From: Hungatella sp.
GTDB taxonomy: Bacteria; Bacillota; Clostridia; Lachnospirales; Lachnospiraceae
Assembly: GCA_022792815.1 (NCBI GenBank)
Contig: JAAWBS010000038.1
Location: forward strand, 1-64,000
DNA: 64,000 nucleotides
Reading direction: 5' to 3'
How positions within the stretch are numbered: position 1 is the first letter of the stretch; every line of letters begins with the position of its first letter. The notes below the pieces were generated by a model. The model did no database searches. It had not been told where the DNA came from and saw nothing but the letters and a program-made list of their open reading frames with translations. Shown here piece after piece: positions 51,721-60,040 of the stretch. The position numbers and the translations under genes are program-made.

Positions 51721-52707
51721 ATGAAGACAATCAGCATCGTGGTTCCCTGCTTCAATGAAGAGGAGAATGTGGAACCTATGGCCGAGGCCCTGCGGGAGGT
51801 GTTTGGGACACAGCTGCCGGCATACGACTACGAGATTATTTTTATCGACAATGATTCCCGGGACAAGACCAGGGAGATCATCCGCAGGATGGCCGCGGAG
51901 GACAGGAGGATCAAGGGAATCTTCAACGCCAAGAATTTCGGACAGTTCAACTCACCTTATTACGGGATGCTTCAGAGCACGGGGGACTGTACCATCCTGG
52001 TGGCAGCGGATTTTCAGGACCCGGTGGAGATGATCCCCAAGTATGTGGCGGAGTGGGAGAAAGGCTATAAGATCGTCATAGGAATCAAGAAATCCAGCCA
52101 GGAGAATCCGGTCATGTACTGGCTTCGGGGCTGTTACTACAAGGCCATCAAAAGACTGTCGGACGTGGAGCAGATCGAGCAGTTTACCGGTTTTGGCCTC
52201 TATGACAGGCGTTTTGTCCAGGTCTTGAGGGAGCTTGATGACCCGACGCCGTTTCTTCGGGGAATCGTGGCGGAGCTGGGATTTCGGCGCAAGGAGATCC
52301 CCTATGAGCAGCCCAAACGCCGGGCGGGGAAGACCAGCAACAATTTTTACAGGCTCTACGACGCGGCCATGCTCAGCGTCACTTCCTATACCAAGGCAGG
52401 GCTGCGGCTGGCCACCATCCTGGGAGGGGTCAGCTGCGGCCTGAGTATGGCAGTGGCCCTGGTGTATCTGGTGATGAAGCTGATGTACTGGGACCGGTTT
52501 GTTGCAGGTATGGCGCCCATGCTGATCGGTATGCTTTTTTTGGGATCGGTTCAGATATTTTTTATCGGTATGGTGGGAGAGTATGTTCTTGCCATCAATT
52601 CCAGAGTCATGAAAAGGCCTTTGGTCATCGAGGAGGAACGGATCAATTTTGAGACCGACCTTCCCGGACAGAAGGATCAGAAAGAGGTGACAGAGGATGA
52701 AGCATAA
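51721..52707 (+). CDS. GT2 glycosyltransferase, GtrB/DPM-like
   Basis: A 328-aa membrane-attached GT2 enzyme. TISIVVPCFNEEENVEPMAE, IFIDNDSRDKTREII and VAADFQDPVEMIP mark the catalytic domain, and two hydrophobic helices near 228-250 and 262-288 complete the polyprenyl-phosphate glycosyltransferase type (GtrB, ArnC, DPM). Such enzymes charge undecaprenyl phosphate with one sugar for use outside the membrane. AAGGAG precedes the ATG. It overlaps the next gene by 11 bp. Confidence 0.88.
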   Translation: MKTISIVVPCFNEEENVEPMAEALREVFGTQLPAYDYEIIFIDNDSRDKTREIIRRMAAEDRRIKGIFNAKNFGQFNSPYYGMLQSTGDCTILVAADFQDPVEMIPKYVAEWEKGYKIVIGIKKSSQENPVMYWLRGCYYKAIKRLSDVEQIEQFTGFGLYDRRFVQVLRELDDPTPFLRGIVAELGFRRKEIPYEQPKRRAGKTSNNFYRLYDAAMLSVTSYTKAGLRLATILGGVSCGLSMAVALVYLVMKLMYWDRFVAGMAPMLIGMLFLGSVQIFFIGMVGEYVLAINSRVMKRPLVIEEERINFETDLPGQKDQKEVTEDEA

Positions 52708-54952
52708 TGTGGACGTGGTTCGGATTCGGGAGAATTCCATCCAGCTCAACGGCTGGGTCATCGGGAAGACTCCGGATTCCGCGGCCTCATTTCGAGTGAT
52801 AGACGGGGATCATAAGCGGGTGAAGTGCCGGTATGTGGCTACCCGGAGAGACGATGTAAGCCAGATCTACTACGGGAAGGTATATGACAGGGATTTTGGC
52901 TTTGATGTCCGGTTTCCCTATGAGAGGGGGAAGGACTATTACCTTCTGATCAAGTGTGACGGCCGCGTCCGGCGGATCAAGTACAACGAGAAGCTGATCG
53001 AAAAGCGGGCCAGTGTGGCTTACAAGCGGATGCAGAAGATCAGAGACCTGATGAATATGGAGACCGTCCATGTGGCCATGGATTTCTGGAAGGAGAACGG
53101 AATCCGCGCCCTGTTTGTCAAGTCGCTCCACAAACTCCAGGGCCTGGACAATGATTATGACTACGGGGAGTGGTATGCCCTCACCAGACCTGACGAGAAG
53201 GAGTTGGAGCGCCAGAGAGGTCAGGTCTGGGAAGACGGCCCCAAGTTCTCCGTCGTCATCCCCCTCTACCGGACACCTGAGCGGTACTTGAAGGAGATGC
53301 TGGACTCTGTCCTGGCCCAGACCTATGGGAACTGGCAGCTGTGCCTGGCGGACGGAAGTCCAAAGGGGGAGGACGTGGCAGGGATCGTAAAAAAATATGC
53401 GAGCCGGGACAGCCGGATCCTCTATAAAAATCTGGGGGGAAACCGGGGATTTTCCGACAATACCAACGAGGCCATAGCCATGGCAGACGGGGATTACATC
53501 ATCCTGGCAGACCATGACGATGTGCTGCCGGAGTACGCTCTTTATGAATGTGCCATGGCCGTGAAGGACCATCCGGAGTGCGATGTGTTCTATTCGGATG
53601 AGGACAAGATGGACATGGACGGAGGGGCATTGTTTGACCCGCATTTTAAACCGGATTTCAACCCGGACCTGCTCACCAGCGTCAACTATATCTGCCATCT
53701 GTTTGTGGTGAAGCGCCGGTTATTGGACAAGGTGGGTGGACTGAGAAGGGAATTTGACGGTGCCCAGGACTATGACTTTATCTTTCGCTGTACAGAACAG
53801 GCCGGCGGCATCTGGCATATCCCCAAGGTTCTGTACCACTGGCGCTGCCACCAGGATTCTACGGCCAGCAATCCCGAGAGCAAGCTGTACGCCTTTGAGG
53901 CCGGTTCCAGGGCTGTCATGGAACACTACCGCAGGGTGGGGATTTCGGCCGAGCGGGTGGAGAAGGGGGTGGATTACGGGATCTATCACACGGTCTTTCA
54001 AATCCAGGGTGATCCTCTGGTATCGGTGATCATCCCCAACAAGGATCACCGCGAGGATCTGGATCTGTGCATCCGCTCTATCCTGACCCGATGCACCTAC
54101 AAGAATCTGGAGTTTGTGGTGGTGGAGAACAACAGTACCAAGAAGGAGACCTTTGAGTACTACAGGGCGATTCAAAAGGAATTTCCCCAGGTCCGGGTGG
54201 TCACATGGGAGCGGGAGTTTAACTACGCTGCCATCAATAATTTCGGGGTGTCTCATGCGAAAGGAGAATATCTTCTCTTTTTAAACAATGACACAGAGCC
54301 CATCGCCGACGATTTCATCCAGGAGCTGCTGGGATTTTGCCAGAGGGAGGACGTGGGAGCCGTGGGAGCCAGGCTTCTCTACCAGGACGACACCATCCAG
54401 CACGCCGGGGTGGTGGTGGGCTTCGGCGGAATCGCGGGCCACACTTTCATCGGGCTTCACAAGGCGGAGAACAGCTATTTTCATCGGGCTATGTGCGCCC
54501 AGGACTACAGTGCCGTGACGGCGGCCTGCATGATGAGCCGGCGGTCTGTGTTTGAGGCTGTGGGAGGATTCAGCGAGAATTTTGCGGTGGCCTTCAATGA
54601 CATCGACTACTGCATGAAGGTGAGGAGTCTGGGGAAGCTGGTGGTCTACGCGCCCTATGCTCTTTTGTACCACTATGAATCTAAGTCCCGGGGGCTGGAG
54701 GACACACCGCAGAAGGTGGCCAGGTTCAACCGGGAGGTGGCCAAATTTGCGGTCAAATGGCCGGATATTCTGCGGGCCGGGGATCCTTATTACAATCCCA
54801 ACCTGACTCTGCGCAAGTCCAATTTTGCTCTGAGGGACTTGAAGAAGGAGAAAGTGGGAGAGCCTTATGAGTTAGATCAGGCCATCAGAGAGCTGATGGC
54901 AGCGGAACAGGGAGGACAGGATGAGGGAGAGATCAGGAAAGACGGGCAGTAA
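52697..54952 (+). CDS. Large GT2 protein with two glycosyltransferase domains
   Basis: A 751-aa protein. Residues 1-165 form an N-terminal domain without a clear name (INGW-type beta segments, then helices). A first GT2 domain spans about 175-430 (FSVVIPLYRTPERYLKEMLD, YIILADHDDVLPEYALYEC, YSDEDKMDMDGG). A second spans about 440-715 (VSVIIPNKDHREDLDLCIRS, FLNNDTEPIADDFIQELLG, NDIDYCMKVRSLGK). Two-domain GT2 proteins like this are common in rhamnan and O-antigen loci and may add two sugars or extend a polymer. Both D-x-D-like sites appear intact. Confidence 0.88.
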   Translation: MKHNVDVVRIRENSIQLNGWVIGKTPDSAASFRVIDGDHKRVKCRYVATRRDDVSQIYYGKVYDRDFGFDVRFPYERGKDYYLLIKCDGRVRRIKYNEKLIEKRASVAYKRMQKIRDLMNMETVHVAMDFWKENGIRALFVKSLHKLQGLDNDYDYGEWYALTRPDEKELERQRGQVWEDGPKFSVVIPLYRTPERYLKEMLDSVLAQTYGNWQLCLADGSPKGEDVAGIVKKYASRDSRILYKNLGGNRGFSDNTNEAIAMADGDYIILADHDDVLPEYALYECAMAVKDHPECDVFYSDEDKMDMDGGALFDPHFKPDFNPDLLTSVNYICHLFVVKRRLLDKVGGLRREFDGAQDYDFIFRCTEQAGGIWHIPKVLYHWRCHQDSTASNPESKLYAFEAGSRAVMEHYRRVGISAERVEKGVDYGIYHTVFQIQGDPLVSVIIPNKDHREDLDLCIRSILTRCTYKNLEFVVVENNSTKKETFEYYRAIQKEFPQVRVVTWEREFNYAAINNFGVSHAKGEYLLFLNNDTEPIADDFIQELLGFCQREDVGAVGARLLYQDDTIQHAGVVVGFGGIAGHTFIGLHKAENSYFHRAMCAQDYSAVTAACMMSRRSVFEAVGGFSENFAVAFNDIDYCMKVRSLGKLVVYAPYALLYHYESKSRGLEDTPQKVARFNREVAKFAVKWPDILRAGDPYYNPNLTLRKSNFALRDLKKEKVGEPYELDQAIRELMAAEQGGQDEGEIRKDGQ

Positions 54953-55949
54953 GAGGGTCACGGTGATCATACCGAATTACAACGGGCTGGCATTTTTGGA
55001 GCCGTGCCTGGCTGCCCTTGAGAGACAGACCTATGAGAATTTCGACATTCTTGTGGTGGACAACGGGTCTGGGGACGGGAGTGTGCAGTGGCTGAGGCAG
55101 AGGGGCATCCCCGTGATCCCTCTGAAGGAGAATCTGGGATTTGCCGCTGCGGTGAATGCGGGGATTCGGGCCGTGAAGTCTCCCTATGTGCTGCTCTTAA
55201 ATAATGATACGGAAGCAGAACCGGAATTCGTGGAGGAGCTGGTGAGGTGCATCAGCCGCTCGAAACGTATTTTTGCGGTCAGCAGCAAGATGATCCAGCT
55301 GCACCACAGGGAGCTTATGGACAGCGCGGGGGATATGTACTGTGTCCTGGGCTGGGCCTTTCAGAGAGGAGTGGGGCAGAGCAGCAGACGATATAATCGG
55401 ATGGGGGAGGTGTTTTCCGCCTGTGCCGGGGCCGCTATCTATCGGAGGGAAGTGTTTGAGGTCATCGGATATTTTGACGAGAAGCATTTTGCCTATCTGG
55501 AGGATGTGGATGTGTGCTATCGGGCCAAGCTTTTTGGCTACCATAATCTGTACTGCCCCAAGGCGGTGGTATATCATGTGGGAAGCGGCACCAGCGGATC
55601 TAAGTACAATGAGTTTAAGGTGAAGCTGGCGGCCAGGAATCAAATCTATCTGAATTACAAGAATATGCCGTGGCTGCAGCTGGCAGTCAACAGCCTGCCT
55701 CTGGCGGCGGGGGTCCTGGTGAAGTATGGGTTTTTTAAGAAGCTGGGCTTTGAGAAGGCCTATTTAGAGGGGCTCAAGGAGGGCTTTTCCACCGTCTCCT
55801 CCTGCCGCAGGGTGAAGGTTCCGAGAGGAAAGGCGGTTGACTGCATGGCGATTCAGTGGGAGCTTATGGCCGGGACCTTTCTCTATGTCTATGAGTTTTC
55901 CAGACGCCAGATCGGCAAGGGCATGAGGAAAATCTTAAGAGAATTTTAA
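54921..55949 (+). CDS. GT2 glycosyltransferase, rhamnosyltransferase-like
   Basis: A 342-aa GT2 protein of the WbbL type. VTVIIPNYNGLAFLEPCLAA, ILVVDNGSGDGSVQWLR, LLLNNDTEAEPEFVEELV and FAYLEDVDVCYRAKLFGYHN are the usual blocks, and the C-terminal third has a hydrophobic segment. The family includes rhamnosyltransferases but no dTDP-rhamnose genes are in the window. It overlaps the preceding gene by 32 bp; GGGAGGACAGG before the ATG supports the start. Confidence 0.88.
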   Translation: MRERSGKTGSKRVTVIIPNYNGLAFLEPCLAALERQTYENFDILVVDNGSGDGSVQWLRQRGIPVIPLKENLGFAAAVNAGIRAVKSPYVLLLNNDTEAEPEFVEELVRCISRSKRIFAVSSKMIQLHHRELMDSAGDMYCVLGWAFQRGVGQSSRRYNRMGEVFSACAGAAIYRREVFEVIGYFDEKHFAYLEDVDVCYRAKLFGYHNLYCPKAVVYHVGSGTSGSKYNEFKVKLAARNQIYLNYKNMPWLQLAVNSLPLAAGVLVKYGFFKKLGFEKAYLEGLKEGFSTVSSCRRVKVPRGKAVDCMAIQWELMAGTFLYVYEFSRRQIGKGMRKILREF

Positions 55950-56018
55950 TGTCACTTCCAGGATTTTCATGTATAATGTATGAAATGCGGCATCACATTA
56001 ACACTAAGGTGAAAATTC

Positions 56019-57437
56019 ATGATAAAAGATAATCAGAAAAAACTGAACGGGCTTCATGTTCTGCTGGACGGACTGATGATCATCCTGTCCTACTCCCTGG
56101 CATGGGCGCTTGTGTATGTGGGGAATCACCTGTTCAGTCCTCATAAGGGGCTGCTTCCCACCAGGTTCTACTTCTCCGTGCTCTTGGGAGTCGTGCCCAT
56201 GTATCTTGTGCTGTACGCCTGCTTCCACCTGTATACACCGAAACGGGTGCAGCAGAGGCGGTACGAATTTGCCAATATCTGCAAGGCTAACCTGACAGGG
56301 CTTTTGATCAATTCCCTGCTGCTTTTGCTGCTGAAGAAGAATCCGTATTTTCGGGAGTTCTCCAACCGGATCGTGTTCTATTTCTTCGCGGTCAACGTGA
56401 TGGCGGAGACGGCGGAGCGAAACGGGATCCGCATGATCCTCCGCTCCATGAGAGCCAAGGGCTATAACCAAAAGCATGTGCTTTTGATCGGCATGAGCCG
56501 GGCAGCGGAGGGGTTTATCGACCGCGTCCGGTCGAATCCGGAGTGGGGATATCATGTCTACGGGCTGCTGGATGATGAGAGTCCTAAAGGGAAAGAATAC
56601 AAGGGAGTCAGGGTGTTGGGCAGGATCGCGGAGCTGGATTCGATCCTGGAGCTGAATACTCTGGATGAGATCGCCATTACCCTAGGGCTCGGCGAGTACG
56701 CGAAGCTGGAGAACATCGTGGCTTCCTGCGAGAAGTCGGGTGTCCACACCAAGTTTATCCCTGATTATAACAATGTGATTCCCACCAGACCTTTTATGGA
56801 GGATCTTCAGGGGCTTCCCGTGATCAATATCCGTCACGTTCCCCTGAACGACTCTCTGAATAATTTCCTTAAGCGGGGAGTGGATATCCTGGGCGCGGCG
56901 GTGGGTATCCTTCTCTTTTCCCCGATCATGATGATCACGGCCTGCCTGATCAAGCTGACCAGCCCGGGCCCCCTGATCTACAGTCAGGAGAGAGTGGGAC
57001 TTCACAACCGCCCTTTCAAGATGTACAAGTTCCGCTCCATGGAGGTTCAGAGCCCCGGTGCGGAGAAGAGCAGATGGACCACACCCGGGGATTCCAGGGT
57101 GACGCCCATTGGCCGTTTTATCCGGAAGACCAGCATCGACGAGACCCCTCAGTTTTTTAATGTTCTGATGGGGGACATGAGTCTGGTGGGTCCCAGACCG
57201 GAACGGCCGTTTTTTGTGGAGAAATTCAAGGAGGAGATCCCCAGATATATGATCAAGCACCAGGTTCGCCCCGGGATGACAGGATGGGCACAGGTCAATG
57301 GCTATCGGGGGGATACGTCCATCACCAAGAGGATCGAACACGATCTTTACTATATCGAAAATTGGACCATGGGGCTGGATTTTAAGATTTTATTCCTGAC
57401 AATTTTTAAAGGGTTTATCAACAAGAACGCCTATTGA
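56019..57437 (+). CDS. Polyprenyl glycosyl-1-phosphate transferase, WcaJ-like (third copy)
   Basis: A 472-aa initiating enzyme. Four or five membrane helices occupy the first 140 residues, then a Rossmann-like middle part (HVLLIGMSRAAEGFIDRVR, VYGLLDDESPKG) and the catalytic domain: KRGVDILGAAVGILLFSPI, YKFRSMEVQSPG, DSRVTPIGRFIRKTSIDETP, DMSLVGPRPERP and RPGMTGWAQVNGYRG. These last motifs are nearer to the glucose-1-phosphate transferases WcaJ/CpsE than those of the 42876 copy. AAGGTGA precedes the ATG. Last of the 48815 gene run. Confidence 0.9.
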   Translation: MIKDNQKKLNGLHVLLDGLMIILSYSLAWALVYVGNHLFSPHKGLLPTRFYFSVLLGVVPMYLVLYACFHLYTPKRVQQRRYEFANICKANLTGLLINSLLLLLLKKNPYFREFSNRIVFYFFAVNVMAETAERNGIRMILRSMRAKGYNQKHVLLIGMSRAAEGFIDRVRSNPEWGYHVYGLLDDESPKGKEYKGVRVLGRIAELDSILELNTLDEIAITLGLGEYAKLENIVASCEKSGVHTKFIPDYNNVIPTRPFMEDLQGLPVINIRHVPLNDSLNNFLKRGVDILGAAVGILLFSPIMMITACLIKLTSPGPLIYSQERVGLHNRPFKMYKFRSMEVQSPGAEKSRWTTPGDSRVTPIGRFIRKTSIDETPQFFNVLMGDMSLVGPRPERPFFVEKFKEEIPRYMIKHQVRPGMTGWAQVNGYRGDTSITKRIEHDLYYIENWTMGLDFKILFLTIFKGFINKNAY

Positions 57438-57490
57438 GCGGGGCGTTTGGCGGGCAGTTAACGAGAAAAGGTGAAAATGAGGTTGTCTGT

Positions 57491-59920
57491 ATGAATTATG
57501 AGCATGGTGACGGGCATGGCACGCCTGACAGAAATCAGAATCCATATAATCAGAAGGCAGGTTCCCAGAAAAGACCGGATCCGGGCAGAGACTCCGCTTC
57601 TTTCAGACAGAACAGAGAGCCTGTAGGGCGAGGCGGAGGCCGGCCTGCGGGCGAGGCGGGAGCCAGAGGCCGTGACCAGACAGGCCCGGCAGGTGCGCCG
57701 GGAGAAAGGAGCCGCGGTCAGACAGGCCCGGTGGGAGCGCCGGGAGCCGGCGGCCGGTCACAAGCAGGAGGTCCGATGAGCAGAAACGGCGGCCAGACAG
57801 GTCCTGCGGGAGTGCCGGGAGCCGGCGGCCGATCACAGGCAGGAGGCCCCAGAGGCGGCCAGACAGGTCCGATGGGAGTGCCGGGAGGCGAGAGCCGGTC
57901 ACAGGCAGGAGGTCCCCGAGGCGGCCAGACAGGTCCGATGGGAGTGCCGGGGACTGGGAACCGGTCACAGACCGGGAGTACGGTGAGAGCGGCAGGCCGG
58001 ACGGAATCCGGACAGACTGCGGAGGCAAGAACTCCGAAAGTGTTAAAGGCGGACAGGGCGGGGGACAATCCCAGGGAGATGGTGGCCCAGGCCAAGATCG
58101 AGAGAGTCAAACAGAAGAAGCGGAGACGGCGGATTATAACTATGATCGTGCTGGAGTGCTTTACGCTGTTTCTGATTTTCGGATATGCTTATTTTGCGAG
58201 ACGATGGAACATGATCCAGCGGGAGGAATTCAACCCCAAGGCTGTGCAGAACGAATATCTGTCTGTGGATGATATCAAGAAGATGAAAGGTTACCGGATG
58301 ATTGCCGTGTTCGGCGTGGACAGCCGGAGCACCGATGTAGGTGCAGGCAATCAGTCGGATGTGAATATTATCTGCTGTATCAATGAGGATACAGGAGAGA
58401 TCAAATTGGTGTCCTTGTATCGTGATACCTACTTAAACATCAATGACAGCAATTCTTATCGCAAGTTTAACGCCGCTTATGCCAACGGAGGACCGGAGCA
58501 GGCTTTGAAGGCGCTGAATAAGAATCTGGACCTGGATATCACTGAGTATGTCACATTCAGCTGGAAGGCAGTTGCCGAAGGGATCAATATTCTGGGCGGA
58601 GTGGACATTGAGATTACCCGGTCAGAGTTTAAGTTTATCAACGGATTCATCACCGAGACGGTGAAGGCCACCGGAATCGGATCCCATCAGCTGACCGGCC
58701 CGGGGACCCATCACCTGGACGGAGTGCAGGCGGTGGCTTATGGCCGTCTGCGTCTGATGGATACGGATTATGCCAGGACAGAGCGGCAGAGGAAGATCAT
58801 CGAGCAGGCATTCAGCAAGGCCAAACAGGCGGATTATGCGGCTCTCAATAATATCCTGGTGACCATATTGCCCAGCATCAGCACCAATCTGACCTTTGCG
58901 GATATGACTACCATGGCTTTGGGCATCGGAAAGTACCATATCGGGGAGACTGCCGGGTTTCCTTTCGCCAAAGGCAACGCCAATCTTCCGGGAAAAGGCG
59001 ACTGTGTCATACCTCAGACCCTGGAATCCAATGTGAGTCAGCTTCACACCTTCTTGTTCGGCGACGAGAGCTATACCCCTACGGATCAGGTGAGGCAGAT
59101 CAGCGGCAAGATCGCACAGGACAGCGGCATGCACAGGGAGGGAAAGCCTTCCACGGGAAGCGCTCTGTCCACAGACAGCTACGTCCCCGAGGAGACGAAG
59201 ACCAAGGCAGCCACAGAAGCAGAGACCGGCAGGGAGGAGTCTCAGACGGACGAGAACGGCGACCTTATTATCAGAGAGCCGGAGACGGACGAGAACGGCG
59301 ATCCTGTCGAGACACTGCCGGTGATGACCGATGAGTACGGGAATCTCATAGACGGTCCCATCGATGATTGGCCGGAGGGACCGGACCCCAACTATCCGGG
59401 AGGTCCGAGCAGTGTGAATCCGACTAATCCGGGGACTGCGCTCCCAAGCCAGCCGGGAAACGGACGGTTTCCGACAACTCCCGGCGGAGAGCCTTGGGAG
59501 AGCGAGGGTCCCGTCGGTCCCGGTACATTGCCCCAGGGAGGCAACGCAGAGCAGCCGGGAACCAATCCTTCCGGCAGCGTGACTCCGGGAGAGAGCCAGG
59601 ATCAGAACATCGGTCCGGGAACGAGCACGCCGGCGGGAGGCCCGGCTGAGCCGGGCGGAGATCATCAGGGCCAAACTGGGTCTTCCGGAACCACTTCTCC
59701 CGGGACCACATCCCCCGGCACAACCTCACCGGGCACCACGTCTCCCGGAGGGAATTCCCAAGATGGAACCGGCGGCCCCGGAAGCGGAGCCGGTTCTGGG
59801 GGAGTCGTCAATCAGGGAGATCAGAATCGTCAGCCGTCAGGCGGTCAGACAGGTTCAGGGACACAGGGAACCGGAGGCGGCCCTGGGGAGAGTCAGGGAC
59901 CTCAGGGGCCCGGTCTGTAA
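57491..59920 (+). CDS. LytR-CpsA-Psr (LCP) protein with collagen-like and P/G/T-rich tails
   Basis: An 809-aa membrane protein. Residues 1-195 are a cytoplasmic Gly/Pro/Gln-rich region with collagen-like GQTGP-x-G-x-PG repeats. A helix follows near 212-235 (MIVLECFTLFLIFGYAYFA), then the LCP domain of about 260-520 (MIAVFGVDSRSTDVG, SDVNIICCINEDTGEI, LVSLYRDTYLNI, VAYGRLRLMDTDYARTERQR). The last 280 residues are an extracellular tail rich in Glu/Asp then Pro/Gly/Ser/Thr. LCP enzymes transfer lipid-linked polymers to peptidoglycan, so this is the probable attachment enzyme for the glycans here. The ATG at 57491 is chosen for GAGG eight bases before it. Confidence 0.88.
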   Translation: MNYEHGDGHGTPDRNQNPYNQKAGSQKRPDPGRDSASFRQNREPVGRGGGRPAGEAGARGRDQTGPAGAPGERSRGQTGPVGAPGAGGRSQAGGPMSRNGGQTGPAGVPGAGGRSQAGGPRGGQTGPMGVPGGESRSQAGGPRGGQTGPMGVPGTGNRSQTGSTVRAAGRTESGQTAEARTPKVLKADRAGDNPREMVAQAKIERVKQKKRRRRIITMIVLECFTLFLIFGYAYFARRWNMIQREEFNPKAVQNEYLSVDDIKKMKGYRMIAVFGVDSRSTDVGAGNQSDVNIICCINEDTGEIKLVSLYRDTYLNINDSNSYRKFNAAYANGGPEQALKALNKNLDLDITEYVTFSWKAVAEGINILGGVDIEITRSEFKFINGFITETVKATGIGSHQLTGPGTHHLDGVQAVAYGRLRLMDTDYARTERQRKIIEQAFSKAKQADYAALNNILVTILPSISTNLTFADMTTMALGIGKYHIGETAGFPFAKGNANLPGKGDCVIPQTLESNVSQLHTFLFGDESYTPTDQVRQISGKIAQDSGMHREGKPSTGSALSTDSYVPEETKTKAATEAETGREESQTDENGDLIIREPETDENGDPVETLPVMTDEYGNLIDGPIDDWPEGPDPNYPGGPSSVNPTNPGTALPSQPGNGRFPTTPGGEPWESEGPVGPGTLPQGGNAEQPGTNPSGSVTPGESQDQNIGPGTSTPAGGPAEPGGDHQGQTGSSGTTSPGTTSPGTTSPGTTSPGGNSQDGTGGPGSGAGSGGVVNQGDQNRQPSGGQTGSGTQGTGGGPGESQGPQGPGL
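57651..57970 (+). repeat. Collagen-like repeats in the LCP gene
   Basis: Imperfect units of about 63-75 bp encode GGRSQAGGP then GGQTGPMGVPG several times, ahead of the membrane helix. Adjacent units are nearly identical at the DNA level, so copy number is likely to vary between strains. Confidence 0.8.
59687..59746 (+). repeat. 15-bp tandem repeat (x4) in the LCP tail
   Basis: Four units encode GTTSP each (59687-59701, 59702-59716, 59717-59731, 59732-59746) with synonymous differences between copies. It is a flexible extracellular spacer. Confidence 0.9.
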
Positions 59921-60040
59921 GAGCGGTTGGAGTTTCATATTTTTATTATAATTCGGTCACAGTTTCATCACAAACCGTTGATATAGTAGGCTCATGAATC
60001 ACAAAGAAGACCGATGAGTCATAAGAAAGGGGATAATCAT

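Noticed and set aside
55950-56018. Promoter before the third initiating transferase
   Set aside because: A TATAAT is present but no acceptable -35 at 16-18 bp; the gene is probably transcribed with the upstream operon.
57651-57970. A CRISPR-like array
   Set aside because: The repeats are in frame, degenerate and contiguous without unique spacers; they encode collagen-like protein.
58622-59674. 350-codon minus-strand frame opposite the LCP gene
   Set aside because: An Arg/Leu/Ser-rich shadow of the P/G-rich tail.
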